Positions 8,378 to 15,740 of a stretch of DNA of 64,000 nt are shown here, one piece after another. Under the pieces are notes generated by a model. The model had not been told where the DNA came from and did not search any database. It saw only the letters and a program-made list of their open reading frames with translations. Position 1 is the stretch's first letter; each line of letters begins with the position of its first letter. Location of the stretch: the NCBI RefSeq assembly GCF_031921685.1, contig NZ_JAPDHU010000002.1, positions 1,674,001 through 1,738,000 of the forward strand. The letters are read 5' to 3'. The DNA is from Terripilifer sp031921685 (GTDB taxonomy: Bacteria > Pseudomonadota > Alphaproteobacteria > Rhizobiales > Beijerinckiaceae). The position numbers and the translations under genes were made by a program.

Positions 8378-9574
8378 TCAGCCGAGTTCCGTAATCCTCT
8401 CAGGGAACTTGTGCAGACGCTCGACGCCCTTGTCCGTGATCAGAAAGTTGTCGCAAGCCCAGCTATAGGTCGTCGACGTCACATAGGTCGGATGGACCGA
8501 CACCACCATGTTGGCTTCGATCGTCATGGTCTCGTCGAAGCGCACCAACGGCCGCTCCACCATGTCATAGCCCTGGCTGTGACAGTAGAGCCGCTCCTCC
8601 GGCGGCCGTCCGTTCTTCGTCATGAACGCATTATGCGCGTCCCAAATGTCCTTGCAGGAGGCTCCGGGCTTCAGGAGATCAAGCGTGTGCTGGCGCGCCT
8701 CGAGCACGAAGGCGAATTCGCCCTTCATCTCTTGCGAGGCTTTGCCGAGCACGCAGGTGCGGCCCAGCTCGGTATAGTAACCACCGGCGCCGCTGTTCTC
8801 GATCAGGATCGTATATTGATCGCCAGTATTGATGATGCGGTTCTGCAGATGCGGCGGCCCCATGACGGCCGCCTTCCCCACCGGTCCTGACGCGCTCATA
8901 TACCAGCCCTGTTCGCTGCCGACGCAGGTTCCCGCATGACGGGCCGCCGACATCACCTCGATGTCTCTTTTGCCCGGCGCGACGGCCTTGAAGGCGGCTT
9001 CCATCTGCATGTCCTGCATGGCGCAGGTCGCCCGCATGATGGCGATTTCCTCCGCGCTCTTGATGGCACGGATCTCGTCGATGAGATCGGTCGCATCGAC
9101 AAAGGCGGAATTGGAGAGCTTGCCGCTCTTGAGATAGTCAACGAAGGCGTAAGGCATCGACGACGTACCCACCAGTCCGATCGTCGCACGCGTATGGGCT
9201 GAGAGCGCCTTTTCCGCCAATTCCGCATCGTAATGCTTGCAATAGGAGGCGCTCGCATAACCCGGCACGCCCATGACGCGCTTGACCCCGCGATAAAGCG
9301 GATCGCCCGATGCGATGGCCTGATCCATGCCGAAGGGCCCCTGCCCAATCATCGTCATCTCATCGTCGCGCGGGAAAATGACGGTGAGCGGATAGCCGTT
9401 CGTTGCCGGAAGGTCGGTGAGATATTTGACGTAGCCGCCCATGAAATCATTGTTGTTCTGCATCACCAGAACATCGACGTTGCGCGCCTTCATCGCCGCG
9501 CGCACGAGCTTCCAACGTCTTTCCAGCTCTCCAGTCGAAATAGGCGCAACAATCCGCTCGACGATAGCGTTCAT
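8378..9574 (-). CDS. M24 family metallopeptidase-like protein (Xaa-Pro aminopeptidase/creatinase fold)
   Basis: This 398-residue protein has an N-terminal creatinase-type domain (RNVDVLVMQNNNDFMGGYVK) and a pita-bread C-terminal domain. The start at 9574 has GGGAGAGG just upstream. In metal-dependent members two Asp ligands fall in the stretch seen here as ILIENSGAGGYYTELGRT; both appear to be Glu. The His of CHSQGYDMVERP is kept. It may therefore be a hydrolase of the creatinase or ectoine-hydrolase type rather than an aminopeptidase. The next plus-strand genes (SDRs) are divergent from it. Function is inferred by family only. Confidence 0.85.
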   Translation of the reverse strand: MNAIVERIVAPISTGELERRWKLVRAAMKARNVDVLVMQNNNDFMGGYVKYLTDLPATNGYPLTVIFPRDDEMTMIGQGPFGMDQAIASGDPLYRGVKRVMGVPGYASASYCKHYDAELAEKALSAHTRATIGLVGTSSMPYAFVDYLKSGKLSNSAFVDATDLIDEIRAIKSAEEIAIMRATCAMQDMQMEAAFKAVAPGKRDIEVMSAARHAGTCVGSEQGWYMSASGPVGKAAVMGPPHLQNRIINTGDQYTILIENSGAGGYYTELGRTCVLGKASQEMKGEFAFVLEARQHTLDLLKPGASCKDIWDAHNAFMTKNGRPPEERLYCHSQGYDMVERPLVRFDETMTIEANMVVSVHPTYVTSTTYSWACDNFLITDKGVERLHKFPERITELG

Positions 9575-9740
9575 AACCTCTCCCTTCCATCCCCTGATGT
9601 CGATCAAACCCTCTGCACTTGATCGAACCCTGTCGGCGGTTCTTGCCATGCAGCCCCAAAACCGTCTAGCGGCCCACAAGGTGGAACATCTATCGTCTCA
9701 GCCATGCATTTTCGCGGCCGCCGATGATCGACAGAAGGCG

Positions 9741-9769
9741 TTGAAATCAGATGGACATATGCCTAATTT
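9741..9769 (+). promoter_or_regulatory. Predicted promoter for the two-SDR operon, with direct repeats
   Basis: TTGAAA (9741-9746) and TAATTT (9764-9769) are 17 bases apart, a good sigma70-type spacing, and lie 39 bases upstream of the SDR start at 9808. An 11-base direct repeat, TGAAATCAGAT, occurs at 9742-9752 and again at 9779-9789, overlapping the -35 and the 5' leader. It is a candidate regulator site. Confidence 0.4.
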
Positions 9770-9807
9770 GGCGCCGGCTGAAATCAGATAAAAACGAGGA
9801 AACGTTC

Positions 9808-10566
9808 ATGGGACGCCTGCAGGACAAAGTCGTTATCATCACCGGTGGCGCGCGCGGTATTGGCGCCGCCTTCAGCAAAGCGGTTGCCGCCGAAGGCGCC
9901 ATCGTCATCGTCTCCGACGTGCGGGACGGGGCCGCCACGGTGCAGGAGATAGAGGCGGATCGAGGACGGGCGGCTTTCATCGCTTGCGACGTCAGCTCGG
10001 CTCAGTCCACCACGGATCTCGTCAACGAGGTCGTCAAGCGGCATGGCCGTATCGATGCTGTCGTCAATAATGCCGCCATTTTCGCCAATCTGAAACGGCA
10101 GGCCTTTTTCGACATCGACGAAAAAGAATGGGACGACGTGATGGCCGTGAATGTGCGCGGCCCCTTCCTCCTCACCAAGGCGGTAGCGCCCGTCATGATG
10201 CGCCAAAAATCCGGCAAGATCGTCAACATCGCATCCGGCACGGTTTTCAAGGGCCAAACCGGCATCACCCATTATGTCGCCTCGAAGGGCGCCATCGTCG
10301 CGTTCACGCGCTGCGTTGCCCGCGAACTCGGCGACTACAACGTCAACGTCAATGCCATCGCCCCGGGTCTCACCATGAGCGAAGGCGTGATCGCCAATCC
10401 GGACATGAGCGGCGGCGGCTCCAGCGCCACCATGAACTCACGCGCCTTCAAGCGCGAACAGAAGCCGCAGGATCTCACCGGCACGCTGGTTTTCCTTTGC
10501 TCCTCTGACAGCGATTTCATGACGGGTCAGACCCTGGTCGTCGATGGCGGCAGCGTCACGCACTAA
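9808..10566 (+). CDS. SDR family oxidoreductase
   Basis: This 252-residue short-chain dehydrogenase starts at the ATG at 9808 behind a GAGGAAA site; an upstream in-frame ATG at 9751 would add an unlikely N-terminus. The cofactor motif is TGGARGIG near residue 13, the structural NNA is present (VVNNAAIF), the catalytic Tyr-Lys lies in HYVASKGA, and the C-terminus is VVDGGSVTH. It is a classical FabG-like SDR. A second SDR follows 36 bases later in the same direction, so they are probably co-transcribed. The substrate is unknown. Confidence 0.9.
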   Translation: MGRLQDKVVIITGGARGIGAAFSKAVAAEGAIVIVSDVRDGAATVQEIEADRGRAAFIACDVSSAQSTTDLVNEVVKRHGRIDAVVNNAAIFANLKRQAFFDIDEKEWDDVMAVNVRGPFLLTKAVAPVMMRQKSGKIVNIASGTVFKGQTGITHYVASKGAIVAFTRCVARELGDYNVNVNAIAPGLTMSEGVIANPDMSGGGSSATMNSRAFKREQKPQDLTGTLVFLCSSDSDFMTGQTLVVDGGSVTH

Positions 10567-10602
10567 TCGCCCTTCTTTCCGTTTCAAAATTCAGGACACC
10601 CA

Positions 10603-11391
10603 ATGAGCAAACTGTTCGATCTCACCGGCAAAACCGCTTTCGTGACCGGAGCCGGCAGCGGCCTCGGCTATGCCATGGCTGAGGGGTTTGCCGAACACGG
10701 CGCCCTCGTCACTTTGGCCGATGCGGATCGTGCTGGCCTCGATCGTGCGCTGGCCAAATTCAATGCCGCCGGCCATCAGGCCACAGCGGTCGAGCTCGAT
10801 GTTCGCGAGCCCGCCGCCATCCGCGCCGCGGTGAAGAACGCCGCCAGCCACTATGGCAAACTCGACATCGTCGTCGCCAATGCCGGCATTACCGGCGGCG
10901 CCCCGATCAGCGAGGAAGCCGGCTATATCGAGAATATCGATCTCGATGTCTGGAACAATGTGGTGAAGGTCAACCAGACGGGGGTTTTCGCCACGTTGCA
11001 GGCGGCGGCCGCGATCATGAAACCGCAGCGCAGCGGCCGCATCATCGTCACCGCCTCCATCTCGGGCCTGCGGATATCGGAAGTCTCGGGCTATCCCTAT
11101 ACGGTCACCAAGGCGGCGGTGATCCATCTGGTTCACCTGGCGGCGATCGAACTGGCGCCCTTCAACATTCATGTGAATGGGGTCGCCCCCGGCCCGTTCA
11201 TGACGAATATCGCCGGCGGCCGGCTGTTTCGCGAACCCGAACGCGCCAAGGCCATGGGCGATGCGGTGCCAATGAAACGCATGGCCGATCCATCGGAGAT
11301 CAAAGGGCTCGCTCTTCTGCTCGCCTCCGGCGCCGGCAGCTTCATCACCGGACAGGTCATCCCCATCGACGGCGGCGCCACCGCGCGCTGA
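10603..11391 (+). CDS. SDR family oxidoreductase
   Basis: This is a 262-residue classical SDR with TGAGSGLG at about residues 15-22, VANAGITGG, the active-site YTVTK, and a C-terminal PIDGGATAR. It lies 36 bases after another SDR. It differs clearly from that neighbour in its middle part, so the two are not a recent tandem duplication. It is likely an alcohol or hydroxy-acid dehydrogenase in the same catabolic island. The reading frame ends inside a strong GC-rich hairpin. Confidence 0.9.
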   Translation: MSKLFDLTGKTAFVTGAGSGLGYAMAEGFAEHGALVTLADADRAGLDRALAKFNAAGHQATAVELDVREPAAIRAAVKNAASHYGKLDIVVANAGITGGAPISEEAGYIENIDLDVWNNVVKVNQTGVFATLQAAAAIMKPQRSGRIIVTASISGLRISEVSGYPYTVTKAAVIHLVHLAAIELAPFNIHVNGVAPGPFMTNIAGGRLFREPERAKAMGDAVPMKRMADPSEIKGLALLLASGAGSFITGQVIPIDGGATAR

Positions 11392-11400
11392 ACGCGCGGT
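11380..11400 (+). terminator. GC-rich hairpin at the end of the SDR pair
   Basis: ACCGCGCG (11380-11387) and CGCGCGGT (11393-11400) form a perfect eight-base stem with a five-base loop that includes the SDR stop codon. No clean T-tract follows, so it may be a weak terminator or an mRNA-stabilising end between convergent genes. Confidence 0.4.
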
Positions 11401-11428
11401 GGCTCCTGCTCCAAGTTTATTTCTTGGC

Positions 11429-12163
11429 CTACTTCTTGACGTCCATCTCGCTGGACGAATTGATCAGGCTGTGAATGTTGCGCGCGAAATCCACCGCCTT
11501 GGCGGTGTCGATGGTCATCGCGCCATGGGCATATTCCTTGACCGCGAGGACGGCCGGCCGCGGCGCCTTCATCAAGCGCTCGATCAGCGCATTGGCCGTC
11601 TTCTCGAGATCGGCGCGCGGCACCACATCGCTGACGGCGCCAATGCGCTGCGCTTCGTGGGCCGAGATCACCTTGCTCGTCCACACCAGATACATCAGCG
11701 ACTTCAAGGGCACCCGATCGACGAGCGACGACATGACCATCGTTGGCATGATGTTATGCGTGAATTCGGGGATGGCGAAGGACGCATTCTCCGCCGCGAT
11801 CGTCATATCGGATACGCAGGCGAGCGCGCAGCCGAAACCCAGCGCCCGTCCCTGCACCACGGTCAGAACCGGTGCCTTTGATGCGCGCACCGCGCCGTAG
11901 CATCGAAACACGATGTCGCTCATCTTGCGCAGCGCCAAGGCCTCGGGACGCGTTTGCGGGCGCGTGCCCATTCCCGCCCGACCGATACAAAAATCGTCGC
12001 CATTGGCGCGCAGGACGATCAGGCGCACCTTGTCGTGTTCGTTGATGAACGTATCCCCCAGAAAAACGATCTGCTCATCGGAGAGGCCGTTGCCCCGCTC
12101 CGGATTATTGAGTGTGATTTCCAGAAGATCGTCCGACTTCTTGACGATAATGCCATCCGCCAT
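11429..12163 (-). CDS. Enoyl-CoA hydratase/isomerase family protein
   Basis: This 244-residue crotonase-fold protein contains the oxyanion-hole segments RANGDDFCIGRAG and VVQGRALGFGCALACVSD. It also has the crotonase core IAAENASFAIPEFTHNIMP. The usual second catalytic Glu positions are only partly recognisable, so hydratase, isomerase or thioesterase-type chemistry is possible. It is convergent with the SDR pair and divergent from the VOC gene. It would act on a CoA thioester intermediate. Confidence 0.87.
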   Translation of the reverse strand: MADGIIVKKSDDLLEITLNNPERGNGLSDEQIVFLGDTFINEHDKVRLIVLRANGDDFCIGRAGMGTRPQTRPEALALRKMSDIVFRCYGAVRASKAPVLTVVQGRALGFGCALACVSDMTIAAENASFAIPEFTHNIMPTMVMSSLVDRVPLKSLMYLVWTSKVISAHEAQRIGAVSDVVPRADLEKTANALIERLMKAPRPAVLAVKEYAHGAMTIDTAKAVDFARNIHSLINSSSEMDVKK

Positions 12164-12324
12164 CGTGTTTCCTCGCCATTCCCTCCGGCCCCAGGCCGTT
12201 GTCTTGTGAACCCTAAGGCTCTTGCGCCACCGGCGGCGGCGCTGTCAATTGGCGGATATTGCCTAATTTTTGCGGCCACGCTACCGCTGTCCCATCGGGT
12301 TAGCGGGAATTGGAGGAGGCAGCG

Positions 12325-12900
12325 ATGACCTTGGCCCAACAGGAAACGGCCGCCACGGCGGGCCGCATGAGCTTCAGCCATCTCGGCATCTACGTGACCG
12401 ACCTACCGATGATGGAAGAATTCTACACCCGGATGCTCGGCTTCATCGTCACCGATCGGGGCGAAGCGCGCGGCAACCCCATCGTTTTCCTGAGCGGCGA
12501 CCCCCGCGAACATCATCAGCTCGTCCTGGTCGGTGGACGGCCGAAAGAGTCCTTTTCGCAGATCAACCAGATCTCCTTCCGCGTTCCGGCACTGGAAGAC
12601 GTTCAGGCCGCCTGGCGCCGGGCCAAGGATGCGCCGGGCGTCGGGCGCATCTACGCGACCAATCACGGCAACGCCTGGTCGGTTTACTTCTTCGATCCGG
12701 AGGGCAATCGGGTCGAGGTTTTCGCCGATTCCGAATGGTACATTCCGCAGCCACGGGTCGACGAGCTCGATCTGTCAAAGCCGGCGGCGGAGATACGCAC
12801 GGAGTCCGAACAGTTTTGCCGCTCCTGCGAAGGCTATATGCCGCTGGCCGAATACCAACAGAAAATCGCCGATCGGATCGCCGCCGCCCGTTCGAAATAA
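12325..12900 (+). CDS. VOC family protein (glyoxalase/extradiol dioxygenase fold)
   Basis: This is a 191-residue vicinal-oxygen-chelate protein. The ATG at 12325 follows GGAGGAGG with five bases of spacing; a TTG at 12310 is unlikely. The N-terminal module SHLGIYVTDLPMMEEFYTRM and the C-terminal module with NAWSVYFFDPEGNRVEVFAD show the paired beta-alpha-beta units. The metal ligands look like His20-type (SHLG), a central His (EHHQLVL) and Glu (NRVEVF). It is likely a dioxygenase or isomerase of the local pathway. The specific reaction is unknown. Confidence 0.85.
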   Translation: MTLAQQETAATAGRMSFSHLGIYVTDLPMMEEFYTRMLGFIVTDRGEARGNPIVFLSGDPREHHQLVLVGGRPKESFSQINQISFRVPALEDVQAAWRRAKDAPGVGRIYATNHGNAWSVYFFDPEGNRVEVFADSEWYIPQPRVDELDLSKPAAEIRTESEQFCRSCEGYMPLAEYQQKIADRIAAARSK

Positions 12901-12911
12901 TCGGCTCGCAG

Positions 12912-13925
12912 CTAGGATTGTTGCGCCAACGCCGCTGCACGCTTGGCGAAATTGATGGCAAGATGCGCGACGTCGGCGGCATTCTCGCCCGCCGCATTGC
13001 CGGCCTTGGCGCGGGCGGCCACGCCTTCGAAGATCACCGCGAAGCGGAACAAGGCGAAGACCATGTGGAAGGGCACGAAGCCAACCTGCCGCTGCGCCGC
13101 CGCCTCATAGGTCGCAAGAAATTCCTGAAAATCAGGCAGGCCTAGATCGACAAGATTCTCGCCCAGCAAGCCGCCATATTCCTCCGGCGCGCTGTACCAC
13201 ATCATGCCGAAATGAGCGATGTCGGCGGCAGGATCACCCAGAGTCGCCAGCTCCCAATCGAGAACGGCAATCACTTTGGGCTCATGCCGATGAAACATGA
13301 GATTGCCGATCCGATAGTCGCCATGGACGATCGTTGATGGCCCGGCGGTCGGCATATGCGCCGGCAACCATTGCTGCAGAAAATCAATTTCGGGAATGTC
13401 GCGTGTGCGAGACAGTTGCCACTGTTTCGACCAGCGCGCGACCTGCCTTTCGAAATAGCCTTCCGGCCGGCCAAAATCGCCAAGGCCGGCGGCGCGCCAA
13501 TCAATGGTATGGAGGCGTGCCAGCGTTACCGCCGCCGATTTATACATCGTTCGCCGCTCGTCCGGAGAACTCTCCGGCAGGCGGCAGTCATGGATGACGC
13601 GCCCATCGAGCCGCTCCATGACGTAAAACGGCGTCCCGATGACATCCCGGTCGGTACAGAAGTGCAGCATGCGTGGGACGGTAAAACCGCACTCGGCCAG
13701 CGCTTTCTGAACGCGATACTCCCGATCGATCGCATGGGCAGATGGCAGCAAAGGCCCGTCCGGCTGCTTGCGCAAAACGACCGACTTTTCGAGGCCCGTA
13801 ACAAAATAGGTCGGATTGGATTGGCCGCCCGCAATCGATTGAAGTTGCAGAGGGCCACGCAGTCCAATGGCCTCTTCGAGATAGGATTGCAGACGCTCCC
13901 CGTTCAATGCTCCCCCGCCCTGCAT
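12912..13925 (-). CDS. Phosphotransferase family protein (aminoglycoside phosphotransferase/ACAD10-like fold)
   Basis: This 337-residue protein has the kinase-like fold of the APH family. It has the glycine-poor nucleotide loop IAGGQSNPTYFV, VLRKQPDG with the ATP-binding Lys, the catalytic HGDYRIGNLMFH, and the metal-binding DWELATLGDP. Members next to acyl-CoA dehydrogenases and SDRs are widespread in alphaproteobacteria and are thought to phosphorylate hydroxyacyl compounds, not antibiotics. The context with SDR and crotonase genes supports that reading. It converges on the VOC gene with 11 bases between stops. Confidence 0.88.
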   Translation of the reverse strand: MQGGGALNGERLQSYLEEAIGLRGPLQLQSIAGGQSNPTYFVTGLEKSVVLRKQPDGPLLPSAHAIDREYRVQKALAECGFTVPRMLHFCTDRDVIGTPFYVMERLDGRVIHDCRLPESSPDERRTMYKSAAVTLARLHTIDWRAAGLGDFGRPEGYFERQVARWSKQWQLSRTRDIPEIDFLQQWLPAHMPTAGPSTIVHGDYRIGNLMFHRHEPKVIAVLDWELATLGDPAADIAHFGMMWYSAPEEYGGLLGENLVDLGLPDFQEFLATYEAAAQRQVGFVPFHMVFALFRFAVIFEGVAARAKAGNAAGENAADVAHLAINFAKRAAALAQQS

Positions 13926-14025
13926 TCTCTCCCCCGATCAGCTGGAAGCAAATAACTGACACGGCACCTCGAGAGAGTCGAGTGAGCCCCGGCTCGGCCA
14001 AAGCCCGACACGCGCATCAACCTGG

Positions 14026-15675
14026 CTATTGAGCCGGCGTAACAGCGGACGACAGCGTGAAAACCTTATCCATGAAATCATCCGTCACCTCGTCCCAGGA
14101 TCGGGACTTGAACCGGCGACGCACATCCTCGGTCCAGGCCGCGAGGTCTTGACGATCCGAAAGGGTCGCATCGATCACGCGATAGGCTTCATCGACATTC
14201 TTGGGATCGAAATAGCGTACGAGATCGCCGCCGACTTCCGGAATCGAACTCGAATTCGAGGCCAGACATGGTTTGCCGAAATAAAGGCTCTCGCCCACCG
14301 GAAGCCCCCAGCCTTCGGCGAAGCTCGGAAAAACGGTAAACAGACAATGGCGATAGAGATATTGCAGCTCACTATCGGAAAGCCCTTCCAGCACGACGAT
14401 CTTGCCATGGACATTGTTGGCCGCCGCGAGATTCTCGCGAAAGGACTCGATGCGCCACCCCCACTTGCCGATGATCAGAAGCGACGGCGCCTTCTCTCCA
14501 TAGCGATCATAGAGTCGCTTCCAAACTTCAAGGAGAAGCGCATGGTTCTTACGCGGCTCGATCGTACCGACGCAAAGAACGTATTCCTGCGGCAGCGATT
14601 GGAGAAAAACCTCGGACACAGGCTGTTCGCCACCCGAGGCAGGAATATCGTGTGCGAGAGGAATTGCCGCAACAGGCACATCCTTGCGCGCCAGCGATGC
14701 CAGCAGCGTGCGCAATTCATTCGCTACAAAAGTCGAGTTCGTACAGGCATAGTCGATGCTGGCGAGAGCTTCCTCCAGCTTTTCCGTGAAGTCACGTTGA
14801 GTCGCCACATCCACATATTCTGGATTGGTGTAGGGAATGAGATCGAAAAAATTGATACCAACCAACGCACCGTCATGTCTCAAATCATTGAGACGCGACA
14901 GATAGTCTTTGCCGAACCAAAATGCGCCGAGTACGAGATAGAAGTCGCCGCTTCTGCACTTCAGAGTCTCGGCACCTCCGAAGATCTGACCAAGGATGGC
15001 GCCAAGATGCTCTATCGTAACGCCATCGGAATTCGATGCATCGACAAGTTCGCAAGCCAACAAAGTGCGAGCAACTTTATATTGCCGCTCGGCGTCGCTA
15101 AAGAAAACGAAAGCGATGTCCCCTTCCACATTCCGTTCGATGAGTGAAGTCAAAATCTCAGCCTGCACCCTCTGCATGCCGGTCCGCCGAACATTTGTTC
15201 GAAAGAACGCAAACATATCAGTAACATCGAGCAAAAGACGGCGACCGCTCTCAACAGCCAGGCCGAGCACCATTTCACGTTCAAATGTCTCAAATGGAAT
15301 CGTCGCATCTATGCGTCGCGCTCGCGCAAGGCAGGCGCGTGCCGTCAAAAGATAGTTTCGACGCGCATATCGGCGACCAAGTGCGACGAGCATGACGGCA
15401 TCGTCGGATTCTTGACGAAGAAGTTGGCGAAGGCAAAACAGTTCGCCCTTCAAATCCCCCATGTGAACGGCACAGTCGGCAGCTCTAAGCCAAACCTTTT
15501 CATCAAATGGATGCGAGAACAAATGCGTTCGATAGGCGCGATAGGCACGCTGCCAATCGCCAGATTCATAGCGCGTATCACCACGCTCAACGCCTTCGCC
15601 GAAGACTTTGAAAACATGATGCGCAAGCCGATCACCGAATACCCGCAAATGCCTTTTGATATTAGAAGTCTTCAT
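14026..15675 (-). CDS. GT4-type glycosyltransferase with N-terminal repeat-rich extension
   Basis: This is a 549-residue protein. Residues 1 to about 135 are helical and TPR-like (WQRAYRAYRTHLFSHPFDEK). A segment with LDVTDMFAFFRTN and TGMQRVQAEIL follows, then a GT-B glycosyltransferase domain with YVLCVGTIEPRKNH and the nucleotide-sugar motif FPSFAEGWGLPVGESL. The conserved C-terminal part is SSSIPEVGGDLVRYFDP. It is a paralogue of the next gene upstream and 66 bases downstream of it, so it probably adds sugars to the same polysaccharide. The sugar donor may be GDP-D-rhamnose from the adjacent genes, by inference. Confidence 0.9.
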   Translation of the reverse strand: MKTSNIKRHLRVFGDRLAHHVFKVFGEGVERGDTRYESGDWQRAYRAYRTHLFSHPFDEKVWLRAADCAVHMGDLKGELFCLRQLLRQESDDAVMLVALGRRYARRNYLLTARACLARARRIDATIPFETFEREMVLGLAVESGRRLLLDVTDMFAFFRTNVRRTGMQRVQAEILTSLIERNVEGDIAFVFFSDAERQYKVARTLLACELVDASNSDGVTIEHLGAILGQIFGGAETLKCRSGDFYLVLGAFWFGKDYLSRLNDLRHDGALVGINFFDLIPYTNPEYVDVATQRDFTEKLEEALASIDYACTNSTFVANELRTLLASLARKDVPVAAIPLAHDIPASGGEQPVSEVFLQSLPQEYVLCVGTIEPRKNHALLLEVWKRLYDRYGEKAPSLLIIGKWGWRIESFRENLAAANNVHGKIVVLEGLSDSELQYLYRHCLFTVFPSFAEGWGLPVGESLYFGKPCLASNSSSIPEVGGDLVRYFDPKNVDEAYRVIDATLSDRQDLAAWTEDVRRRFKSRSWDEVTDDFMDKVFTLSSAVTPAQ

Positions 15676-15740
15676 TCAGTAGAACGTCCGTCGCCGATGG
15701 AATTTGCTCCCCCATCCCCCCGCGCGATGTGAATCTGACA

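Noticed and set aside
8378..9574. Ectoine hydrolase (DoeA)
   Set aside because: The fold is similar but no other ectoine-degradation gene is adjacent, and the ligand region differs.
12912..13925. Antibiotic resistance phosphotransferase
   Set aside because: The sequence matches the chromosomal ACAD10-like branch and lies among acyl-CoA and SDR genes, not in a resistance or mobile context.
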